A program made the position numbers and the translations under genes. Of a stretch of 64,000 nt of DNA, positions 55,031-64,000 are shown one piece after another. The stretch is taken from assembly GCA_030544215.1 (NCBI GenBank), contig JARZZO010000016.1, positions 35,796,001 to 35,860,000 on the forward strand. Reading direction: 5' to 3'. The stretch's first letter is position 1. Each line of letters begins with the position of its first letter. The notes under the pieces were generated by a model. The model saw only the letters and a list, made by a program, of their open reading frames with translations, had not been told where the DNA came from and did no database searches. The DNA is from Zantedeschia hybrid cultivar. Taxonomy: Eukaryota; Streptophyta; Magnoliopsida; Alismatales; Araceae.

Positions 55031-55744
55031 ATCCCTACTCCCTCCTCTCTGTTCATCTAGTCTAATTGTTATTTTAACTATAATAGTGATATATTACAAA
55101 AAATCTATTTGTGTTGAGCTTGTTACCATGACATTGTAGTATACTAGCATGGTACTAAGTCAGCTACCAACCGAAAGTTTATGTAAGGAATAGGATTCTA
55201 AAGTATGTCCACAACATGCGCCTGCTAATTAAAAGTAGTCATGTGGCTTGGCATAGGCCATGATTTGCACAGTGCATTGTTTTAAGTGAAGTGGTGTCAG
55301 ATTCCTCTACAAGAATTTTGATTACTTTAGTAGCAATCATTTACTTAATGCACTCAAACCTCCCATCGATAAATTCACGTATTCACAAGTACAGAGGTTG
55401 ATAGGCATCAACTTGCCATCGACTCATAATAAAGAGATCAAACTATCTGCACCTTCGAGAGCATGCAACCCTTTAGGGACCATAATATAGTCATTTCAGT
55501 TTCACACAAAAGGATATAAAGTCAAATTGAGATGATATATAATTCTAGCACACATGTCTAAGAATCAAAGAGAGTAAACAATTGCAACTCCCTCTATAAC
55601 GGTAGAGATCTCCATAAAGAAGATTATAGATCTCCATAAAGAAGATTATACAAGTCATCTAATCTAATCCTTCATTTCGCTTTGGAGTCCCTTCCATCTA
55701 ATTGCGTGGGACACTTGGATTTCATAAATTGTGTCTTCTATTTG
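55031..55744. other. Unassigned region
   Basis: Nothing recognised except a short tandem duplication of AGATCTCCATAAAGAAGATTAT at about 55606-55650. Confidence 0.3.
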
Positions 55745-55919
55745 AAAGATGGGGATATCTTTTTTGGTCAAATTGGAAAGATTTTTTTAGGGAAAGTTGT
55801 GGCATATACCACCAATTTTATTAAAATAAATAGAGGTGATACAACCAAAGCAAGATGGAGGAGAGATTCCTCCCCTACTAAAAAGAAGTTACATCAAAGA
55901 AAAAAGGATTAAAAAACTC

Positions 55920-56605
55920 TTAAATATCCCAAATTGCCTTGGACCAATCTTCAGCTGAGAGACCAAGAATAAATCTGCCCCAATGATAAATAAAAGAATA
56001 ATCTAGACAAGGGAAATAAATCCTCCCACCCATCATTAGCCAAAACGCTGTCAATCCTGGAGATAGAAGGTTGTTCTCTTGAATTACTCCACGTAAACTT
56101 CTGACCACTTAGAGGCAACTCAATCAAACCCAACTGCTCTATCCAGCCATTAAATTCCCGCGTACCCCTGGTAATTCTGCCACTCCTATTTCTGCTAGAC
56201 CACGAACTTCATTGAAATCCCCCATAATGCACCATGGAAGGACAAACTTATTATGACAATGCATTAGCTCTGTAAACAACATTCTTCTTTCTATGTACGA
56301 ATTTGGGCTGTAGACTGTAGATAGCATCCATTCAGACCCTTGAAGACTGGACACCATCCTAACAGAGACCGAGTGTTCTCCCACCTCCAATAGTCTTCCT
56401 GTCCACTTTCTTGTATCCCAAAACACAAGAATGCCTCCTGAATTTCCTTTTGCGCTTCTGAAAACAAAGTCAGGAAAAAAGAACCCAATAATAGAAGAAA
56501 CCAAACAGTGATCAAACTGATCCATTCTCGTTTATGAAAGGCATACAATTTCCACTTGGCTCCATAGCACAAAATCCTTGACTGCACATTGTTTCTGACT
56601 AGCAT
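55920..56605 (-). pseudogene. LINE-2 ORF2 endonuclease domain
   Basis: GNSGGILVFWDTRKW, then VGEHSVSVRMVS, STVYSPNSYIERRMLFTEL and WCIMGDFNEVRG are endonuclease motifs, followed in another frame by GLIELPLSGQKFTWSN and SRIDSVLANDGWEDLF, the ISRIDR-type block. Frame changes occur near 56150 and 56000. The usual SDHCP-like final motif is degenerate. Confidence 0.8.
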
Positions 56606-56876
56606 TCAAGTCCTCCTCTGCCTACTCTGACAATTGATACCTCTTGTTTGATGCACCACAGCTGATTTTAACAGATTACGTAATTCCCGCGAACCTTTAT
56701 TATTGGATATTTGATGTTGAGCACCTTCTGAGAACATCTTCCATAACTTCCTGTATTGACCCACCTTATTTTGAATCTGCCCACCCAAAAGTCCCGGCTT
56801 TTCGAGGATATTTAAATCTGACCAGTCTTCCACAAGATTGGCAAGAGCAGCAGTTTCCAAGCGCTTCTCCATATCA
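56606..56876 (-). pseudogene. LINE-2 ORF1, part downstream of the hAT insertion
   Basis: The frame NDMEKRLETAALANLVEDWS, then PGLLGGQIQNKVGQYRKLWK, ends at 56606. It is contiguous with the frame to the right of the hAT element when one copy of TTGGACGA is kept: on the minus strand KPAGSS runs into NDMEKRLE without a stop. This is the C-terminal part of ORF1. Confidence 0.7.
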
Positions 56877-56884
56877 TTGGACGA
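56877..56884. repeat. hAT target site duplication TTGGACGA (left)
   Basis: Repeated exactly at 62291-62298. Eight bases is the hAT hallmark. Confidence 0.96.
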
Positions 56885-57253
56885 CAAGGAATTCCGGGCG
56901 GGTCGGGACCCGGAATTGGGACCCGGCGATCCCGACCCGATCCGATCTGGATCGGCCGGGTCGGCCGATCCAGACGAAGTCCGGCCGGTCCGACTCGGCC
57001 GGAAAAAAAAATCAGAAAAAATCAAGAAAAATCAGGAAAAATCAGAAAAAATTAAAAAAAAATCAGAAAAAATTACATACATATTATTCTATTGATGTAC
57101 AATAAGAATGAATGCAATTCATGTACATCCATAAAAAATAAACATTAAAGACAACTAACTAACTAATAATTTTTGTTGTGCATTAATTAAAAAAGACATT
57201 GTTGTTGAAAAATACCTTAGAAAGATCACATTTGTGATCCTTCATCATCCGGT

Positions 57254-60200
57254 TCATAAGTTTGAGCAGGCGGGCGAATAATCTGCCGACATGTATGGTG
57301 CATATCCATAGCCAAATAAGGAGCTAGCGAGGTCTTCGAATCCTCTTTGAATATCTCTAGGTGTGTAAGCTTGTTGGCTTGAACTTTCTCCTGATTGTAT
57401 TGGAGGGACAAAAATGACATACTGTATAGGTGGAGGTCCAGAGTACCCTTCAGTAGTGCTGCTGATGTCTGAATACGGCAGTGTAGGGGGGTAAAAAATA
57501 GGCGGATAAGAAGGTGCATCTTCCTATGGTGGCCAATCACATCCTGCCTGTCTCTGTTGGCCTTCAAATCCCCTTTCTTGTCCTTGTCTCTGACCTTGAG
57601 TTCCTTCATAATGACTCGGAGGTGCGGAGTAATCTTCGTATCCTGTGTAACTGCTCCCAAGTGCAGAACCTCCTGATAGTCCAGCAGCAGCAACGCCATC
57701 ACCATCACCATCTCCATCATCATCATCATCAGTGGAGTTATCACTCCGCACTTAGCTTGTTTTCCTCAACCGCCTTCTTCTACGCCTGTAGGTTTGTCTT
57801 TCTGCCTCGTACATACTGACCAAGTGAGGTGGTAAAGCTGGGGTGTCCTCAAGTGTCTCTCCAGTCTGCTGAACTCTCCATTCTTCTCCTTTCGATGGCT
57901 CCACTCGTTGTTTAGACTTTCCTTTTGATTGTTTTCTCTTTTTGCTGCTCGATGACTGCAATGAAGGTCTCGCTGGCTCTTTCTCCTTTCTTCTTTGTGG
58001 ATCCACCTGAGTAGCTGATCTCCTAAGTGTTGGCTGAGAGGCAGAAGTTCTAGCAGTGTCCTCTAGTGTGGCTGACTTTCGGCGCCTCTGAAGAACTAGT
58101 GCACCTCCTTCTTGTGTTGTCTGAAATTCAGGATCTCGAGCAACTACTGCATCTAATTCACCTTCTGCCCAACTCCGATCCTGAGGATCAAACTCAGGTT
58201 GTGCATCTCTGGCTGCTCTGCTCTCCACCCAAGAATGCAGTGGGTGTTCTTCATCTAACAGTTCATCAATATCAATCTGATGTACAGGCTCATCAACTGG
58301 TCTGCCAGCAAACTCCATGAATCTCTGTCTTTCAAGTCTCTGTCTTTCCTGAATCTGCCTGATTTTTAGACGCATGTTGTAGTGACAGTACACCAACTTC
58401 TCCAGCCTAGAAACCCCCAATCTGTTACGAACCTTCGTGTGAATGAGACTAAATGTACTCCAGTTTCTTTCACATTGACTGGAAGAAGTGGTTTGACTGA
58501 GTACTCGCACTGCAACATACGTCAAAAGATTTGTGGCAACTTCTCTGTAATTAATCTGGATCCACCATTCAGCTGTTGAGAAAAAAAAGAAGACGACGAT
58601 ATCAATAATCATATGTAGAGTCTACATTGTAGACTAGTAGCATCATTAAATTTAATATTTGACTATTTATTATGTAATTTACCTAGAGTTGTCTTCGTTA
58701 CTGCAGCCCTGACGTCATCATCTCCATAAATGCCAATCTTCAATTTAAATCTCTCCATCTACAAAGTAAATATAAATATCATAAGTTAATGATAGACGCA
58801 TGCATTTTCATAAACTCCTACTTTGTATATTACATCTGCTAAGGCATCTATCCTTTCATTCGTATTCCTTGATATTCTAGTAATCACGTTAATTGTGCCT
58901 CGAAGGACCTCTCCGTCATTATACACGCTCTCACTATTCTGATACCTTGGGTTGAAAAAATATCCTGCATATAAATTGAATATTAATTAGTTATAAAACT
59001 AAATGTGAAAAAAATTAATAACATAAAATCAACTTAAATAGATGAAGAATTAACCAGCACCATGGAGATCATGATGAAGAGTCGACTCCCATCTATCATC
59101 GATGATCCTCCACCATTTGTCATGAGAAGTAGGAAGGCTTTCGCTCAATTGCTCCTTTGCTCTATCCATGGCCTCATACAAATATCCTATGTTATGTTTG
59201 TCATCTCCATCAACTAACCTCAAAACACATACCAGAGGCTCAACCACTTTCAGATAGCGAGAAACTTTATCTCAAAAACTTCTCTCCCCAACTAGCGATT
59301 GCACTGCCAACGCAACTTCTCTAGCATCGGCCCTCAATATCCCTATATGTGTCAGAAACTCGTCAGAGTGGACTAACTGGGCCAACTGATGCTTGTATTT
59401 ACTCAGACTCTCTAAAGAAATGAAGTTTGATGCAAATCTAGTAGGGCCAGCACGAAGAAGATCCCGTCCACCTGTATATTCTCTCAACATATGTAAGATC
59501 CTGTTGTGACTATAAATAAATCTCGTGATCATCTGAGCATGTTGTACCACCTCAGCAACAAAAGGATCTTTACCTATGTCCTCCATCATCAAGTCAATAG
59601 AATGTGCTGCACAAGGCACCCAGTACAAATGGTGCCTCTTCTGCATCAACAATTTACCGGCTGCTTTGTAGCTTTCTTCGTTGTCAGTGACTATCTGCAC
59701 AACATTTTCTTCACCAATTTCCTCTACCACGTCATCCATTAGCATGTACAAATAATCAACATTCTTTATTCTGTTTGAGGCATCCACAGACTTCAAAAAA
59801 ACAGTGCCCTCGCTGCAATACACAAGGAAATTAATCATGGATCTTCTTGTGGTCTATGTCCAACCATCTCACATGATGGTACATCCACGCTCCCTCCACA
59901 CATTTTTGAAGTTGTCGACCTATACCTTCAAGTCATTATACTCTTCTTCAAGCCCAACATCATAAATGTAGCGAGATGTGGGGGCATTTACACCAGGTCC
60001 AGCATCTGCAATTGCATCCACCATCGTCTGAAAATATGGACTAGATGTTGTATGTGCTGGCACACCTGCATGTAAAAACTATTTCACAATTCCTTTCAAG
60101 GCATTTCTTGCTGATGCCTTGACTCCTTTTAATGCTTGCTTGATTCCAAGCTGTCTGGCAGACTTTGATCTGTACAAAAATCGGTCCATAGGACCGCGTG

Positions 60201-60771
60201 CCACATCTGATGTCCGTCCACAACTCAATATAGAACTAGCAATCCTGCGACCAGAAGAACCCCTAGGAACGAATCTCTCAGGCTGAGAAGCAGCAGGCAC
60301 TGATCCACCTGATGATCCTATGCCTCTTCGCCGGTCCTCATCTTCTCTATTTGTCCGCAAACTGGCACGAACAGCTCTGGTGTACTCTACATCAGGGTCA
60401 TCTGGATCCTCCTCATCATCATCATCATCATCTAAATTGATCGGACGCTGAACAGGTAGACTGTAATCCCTTCGTCTCTGGCGCCCTAATATCTCATCTT
60501 GCAAATCCATGTGTTGTTGAGATGATAAATCTTTGTGTACGTTTTTACCCATCATATAAATCCTCATTTCCTTCTTCAAGTCCAGCGGGACTGACTCACA
60601 TCTACTGACGTCTCCTGATATGCCAGCAAGATGATTTTTTAGGCGATAGATGCCACCACCCATCTCCTTTCCACACCAGTTGCATTTGACCCTCCTCCTA
60701 ACACTGTCCACTAGTAGGCAATGTTGCCAACCAAGATCAGCACCATGCTGCTCTACATCCTGTTCTGCCAT
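57254..60771 (-). pseudogene. hAT transposase with seven in-frame stop codons
   Basis: Read right to left from ATG 60771: a BED-type zinc finger (CNWCGKEMGGGIYRLKNHLA, then a distal Cys), an acidic and basic linker, the DUF659-like region (FQTMVDAIADAGPGV), and the catalytic core with VDASN, VTDNEESY and PCAAHSIDLMMEDIGK. The hATC dimerisation region is split by introns: WWIQINYREVATNLLTYVAV, RVLSQTTSSSQCERNWSTFS and HTKVRNRL. An Asp/Gly, Gln-rich tail ends at TGA 57254. Stops in the same frame lie at 60079, 59921, 59869, 59854, 59272, 57752 and 57524. Several sit where Trp, Gln or Cys codons are expected. I saw no frameshift. Introns interrupt at about 59050-58965, 58825-58760 and 58682-58575. 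Confidence 0.9.
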
Positions 60772-60807
60772 ATTCCTGCATAACATAAAAACAAAAAAAT
60801 GCAATCA

Positions 60808-61680
60808 GGTTCTAACAAGTTCAATTAAGTGGTTGGACACTAAATTGAACCTTAATCATACTAATCATACAAAAGTCCCAATTTTTAACACTTAATTAGG
60901 GCTAATTTTAACTAATTAAAGCTAATAACAGACAATTAATGCAAAAAAATACACATTTATGTTATAACAAGTTCAATTGAGTAGTTGGCACACTCAATTG
61001 AACCTTAATCACACTAATCATACAAAAGCCCTAATTTTTAACCCCTAATTATGGCTAATTTTAACTAATTAACGCTAATAACATGCAATTAATGCAAAAA
61101 AATACGCATTTATGTCCTAACAAGTTCAATTGAATGTTTGGCACACTCAATTGAACCTTAATCACACTAATCATACAAAAGCCCTAATTTTTAACCCCTA
61201 ATTATGGTTAATTTTAACTAATTAACGCTAATAACAGACAATTAATGAAAAAAAATGCACATTTTTGTCCTAACAAGTTCAATTGAGTGGTTGGCACACT
61301 CAATTGAACCTTAATTACACTAATCATACAAAAGCCCCAATTTTTAATCCCTAATTAGGGTTAATTTTAACTAATTAACGCTAATAACAAGCAATTAATG
61401 CAAAAAAATGCACATTTATGTCCTAACAAGTTCAATTGAGTGGTTGGCACACTTAATTGAACCTTAATTACCCTAATCATACAAAAGCCCTAATTTTTAA
61501 CCCCTAATTAAGGCTAATTTTAACTAATTAACGCTAATAACATGCAATTAATGCAAAAAAATGTACATTTATGTCCTAACAAGTTCAATTGAGTGGTTGG
61601 CACACTCAATTGAACCTTAATTACACTAATCATACAAAAGCCCCAATTTTTAAGCCCTAATTAGGGCTAATTTTGAGAAT
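60808..61680. repeat. 153-bp tandem repeat, six copies, each with a hairpin
   Basis: AACAAGTTCAATT starts at 60814, 60966, 61119, 61272, 61425 and 61578, a period of 152-153 bases. Most units contain GTTCAATTGAGTG-GTTGGCA-CACTCAATTGAAC, a 13-bp stem with a 7-base loop, then CTAATCATACAAAAGCCC and TTTTAACTAATTAACGCTAA. The last unit is partial. The array lies immediately upstream of the transposase start codon, so it occupies the likely promoter. Confidence 0.93.
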
Positions 61681-61939
61681 TTTGTCTAATCAACATGCTA
61701 AATTTTTTTTCAACCTAAATATTAAGAGATCTACACAATATACACAATCATACATCATTTCTATTTTTTTTAGAATTTTAAAAAATTAATTCGAAATATA
61801 CCTAAACTCGGATCGGAATGCAAAAAAAAAATCCGACGTCGAGGGCGGTGGTGACGGCGACCACAGCGGCGGCGGCGGCTCCCCGACGGCCGGCCGACGA
61901 TGACGGGATGAAAACCCCCTCCTTTTGGTCGATATCTCA

Positions 61940-61958
61940 AAAAAAAAAGAAAAGAGAG

Positions 61959-61996
<38 letters not shown>

Positions 61997-62100
61997 GAGC
62001 AGCGGCGGGCCGGCGGCGGCGGGGGGGCCGGCGGTGAGCAGGGGAGCCGGGGAGGGGCTGGGGAAGGGGGGCGCCAGCAGCGTTTCTGCTGCTGGCGCCT
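61940..62100. other. GA tract and GC-rich hairpin near the hAT right end
   Basis: A GAGAGA run at about 61964-61993 is followed by CGGC-rich sequence and a perfect hairpin: GGCGCCAGCAGC (62070-62081), loop GTTTCT, and GCTGCTGGCGCC (62088-62099). Low-complexity frames on both strands here are not convincing genes. Confidence 0.7.
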
Positions 62101-62298
62101 AGTTCCCAATCCCCCCTTAAGCGGGGGATCGGGACTGGCCCGAACCAGACCAGATCGGGTCTGGACCGACCAGAACGATTTTTCTTTTTTTTTTTAAATC
62201 AGTGGAGGGGAACAGTAAATTCCCCCCCAAATCGGCTCGGGACCCGCCGATTCCGATTCGAATCGGAATCGGCCGATTCCGCAATCCATGTTGGACGA

Positions 62299-63420
62299 TC
62301 CCGCTGGCTTGGCGATGTGATTGGCCATTGCAAATTGCTTAGGGGAAAGTGACAAAGGAGGAAGGAAATTTCGGGGGTCGATAATAGGAAATACAGGCGT
62401 ACCTGATATATGACTGGGTAATGGGGATATATGCCTCCAGCTTCGTCTTCACTATCCGAGATCGTGGCTTCAAACCAATTGAAAGCTGCCTGATCAAAAC
62501 ACGTACCCCTTTTTGGCTTGTTTGATATTGACCACTATTGGATCCGACCCATTAATTATACCCAAAGTCGATTCAACATTATCACCCAAGCCCGGTTTAC
62601 TCAGCCAATCCAGAGTGTTGACTTGAACTAGCCGGTCTGCAACTTTGTTACCCCTGTAATCTTTGTAAGCTTGAACAACCTCACTGTATGTCCAGTTCAC
62701 CTGCCGTACAAGAGTCTCAGACAAAAGCTCCTCCATCTTCACCCAGAATAATTTCCGACGCCAATGAATCTTAACATAAACTGGGAAAATTGTCTCATGT
62801 TCAACCATAAAAAGGACCTTAGCATACTCCAAACAGCTCCAGTTGCTGGGACCCTTATCCACAGCCTTCAACATACCAACGGTTGTCACTACAGCCCTGA
62901 ACGCTTCCACATCCCACAAAGGTAAAGGAATTCCATAAATCCTACACTAAACTGTTTTGGCCTCTTTATCTACCACCATACCAAATATAGGACAAGAAAG
63001 GTATCAGGCTGTGGACAACGTACCAGAAAACAATCCTCATGAAAACTCCACACCTCCCAATTCCTACCTCCCCCACCCCACAACTCTAGGAAATGCTTCA
63101 AAGCCTCCACAGTTAATCTCCCTGTTTCACCTTACCCACCAGAACTCTAGAAAGAAAATCCTCATTGCTCTGCAAAGAGGAGCACCATGGGACTTCAATA
63201 GAAGCCACTTTCTCAGAAAACCTCCTATCTTTCACATCAAACCATGGCGTTGAAGTTTGCTGAAACTTCATATCACCTTTAAGCTTATCAGGACAGTTGT
63301 ACGCTTTATGACCAAGGCCACTGCACGCCCTGCAGTCGAGTGCATTACGGCACTGCGATCCCTGATGGTCTTTCTCCAAAAATCGCACACACTTATCTGT
63401 AGCAAGACAAACAGGGGACC
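62299..63420 (-). pseudogene. LINE-2 ORF1, part upstream of the hAT insertion
   Basis: The frame at 63388-63113 has a CCHC knuckle (CRACSGLGHKAYNC), probably preceded by a second one (CVRFLEKDHQGSQC). After a frame change it continues at 62919-62494: FRAVVTTVGMLKAVDKGPSN, then YAKVLF, QVNWTYSEVVQAY and VNTLDWLSKPGLGD. Further frames run open to the hAT border (FDQAAFNWFEATISDSEDEA, then QFAMANHIAKPAGSS). Two knuckles suggest a somewhat different ORF1 type from that of the first LINE. Confidence 0.65.
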
Positions 63421-64000
63421 TTCTGTAAAGAAACTTATACGCCTGACGATGCTACCCCCCTACAGCACTCCCACGCCATGCCTACTTCTTTCCCCCCAAC
63501 CTCCATGAACCACCCGAACCCCAATCTCCGCCGCCCTCTCTCCACCAACTGCTCCCTGCCCATGCTCCAATGCCTGAGCACTGCCGCACGAACTCCGCCC
63601 CTTCCACCCTCTCTCCACCCACTCTCTCATTGCCGCCCTAAAATGCCGTTGATCCCAAATTGGAAAGATTCAAATTGAGCAAACACAATTTTTTTGTCCC
63701 CTTTAGTGAAGGACATTTCCTTACAATTGCAAAAGTTCCGTCCTAAACCATCATTAGGAAAAAAGTAATGTATGACCGCACGAGAAAGCAATTATACCTA
63801 ATAAGTCACGAATTGATGACCTAAGAAGGTCAATAGATACCAAACAAGTAGTTCTACGGTAATACTGTGCATTCTAAAGCTGCATGTTGTGAAATAATAC
63901 CCCTTTGAAAATCCTACTATTCCATCCCCAATCCCCAACAAAATGGCCACAACAATCAGCCACCAAACACTGAAATCCCCTAAGTAGCCAGCTTCAATTC
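63421..64000. other. Unassigned end of window
   Basis: C-rich sequence to about 63650 may be the LINE-2 5' leader. The remainder is AT-rich with no recognised feature. Confidence 0.3.

Larger units (their letters stand above)
56885..62290 (-). mobile_element. hAT transposon, 5.4 kb, transposase decayed
   Basis: It is bounded by perfect 8-bp duplications TTGGACGA. The termini are CAAGGAATTCCGGGCGGGTC (left) and CATGGATTGCGGAATCGGCC (right, reverse complement), sharing CA-GGA. Imperfect short termini are usual for this superfamily. Both subterminal regions are GC-rich with GATCCG and GGCCGATC palindromes. It contains one transposase gene on the minus strand, a six-unit tandem array upstream of the start, and a GA tract and GC-rich hairpin near the right end. 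Confidence 0.93.
55745..63420 (-). mobile_element. Second L1-type LINE, degenerate, split by hAT transposon
   Basis: Read right to left: ORF1 (63388 to about 62299, continuing at 56876-56606 beyond the hAT), then ORF2 endonuclease (56605-55920), and an AT-rich 3' end (TTTTAATAAAATTGGTGG on the minus strand, about 55800-55835). The reverse transcriptase is missing, so a large deletion separates the endonuclease from the 3' end. The 5' limit near 63.4 kb and the target duplication were not resolved. Confidence 0.75.

Noticed and set aside
60808..61680. Possible centromeric satellite (153-bp period)
   Set aside because: Only six units, confined to one hAT element upstream of its transposase. 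A satellite would extend for many kilobases.
61786..62109. Pro-rich and Gln/Arg-rich frames at the hAT right end
   Set aside because: They are created by the GA microsatellite and CGG runs inside the element's untranslated region.

Overview
This window is a piece of a flowering-plant nuclear chromosome. It holds plant L1-type LINEs with zinc-knuckle ORF1 proteins, Ty1/copia and Ty3/gypsy fragments, PIF/Harbinger and hAT DNA transposons, MITEs, and short GT-AG introns. I cannot name the species. I found no intact, clearly host-encoded gene. The only substantial host locus is a decayed calponin-homology-like gene at about 41.7-46.9 kb. Two exons of an unidentified gene sit at about 52.0-52.5 kb, both on the minus strand. 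I saw no rRNA, functional tRNA or CRISPR array.

Layout, left to right. 0-6 kb: a plus-strand LINE ORF1 stub, a Ty3/gypsy 3' fragment, a 540-bp tandem duplication, and a hAT MITE with a perfect 8-bp target duplication. 6-8 kb: remains of a Harbinger-like element with a Myb/SANT-like fragment. 8.1-25.7 kb: a tandemly duplicated segment of about 3.6-3.9 kb. A 10,049-bp PIF/Harbinger element (10818-20866, target duplication TAA) sits in the first copy only, so the second copy preserves the empty site. This element has an apparently intact ORF1 (Myb/SANT-like) and a complete DDE transposase. Between them is a third ORF joining an RNase H1-type hybrid-binding (viroplasmin-like) domain to a hydrophobic tail. 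Downstream is a 43-codon basic peptide gene with its own TATA box, probably captured. 25.7-26.8 kb: a Harbinger-type MITE.

27.4-40.1 kb: one minus-strand L1-type LINE with a 15-bp target duplication. Its RNase H region is split by a 6.5-kb copia element with 390-bp LTRs and a perfect 5-bp target duplication. 41.7-46.9 kb: the CH-domain pseudogene. 47-50 kb: mostly unrecognised, with a candidate SINE and an LTR/PBS remnant. 50.5-51.0 kb: a Tourist-like MITE containing a small hAT MITE. 52.0-53.2 kb: exons of the unknown gene and a 219-bp tandem duplication. 54.6-55.0 kb: a plus-strand LINE endonuclease remnant. 55.7-63.4 kb: a second degenerate minus-strand LINE whose ORF1 is split by a 5.4-kb hAT transposon (56885-62290, perfect 8-bp target duplication). 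The hAT transposase frame carries at least seven in-frame stop codons but no frameshift that I could find.

Two family links stand out. The 166-bp hAT MITE at 50.8 kb matches both termini of the 5.4-kb hAT. The Tourist MITE around it has termini like those of the 10-kb Harbinger element. The window thus holds likely autonomous or parental elements together with their small derivatives. All identities come from reading the sequence and recalling protein families; no database search was run.
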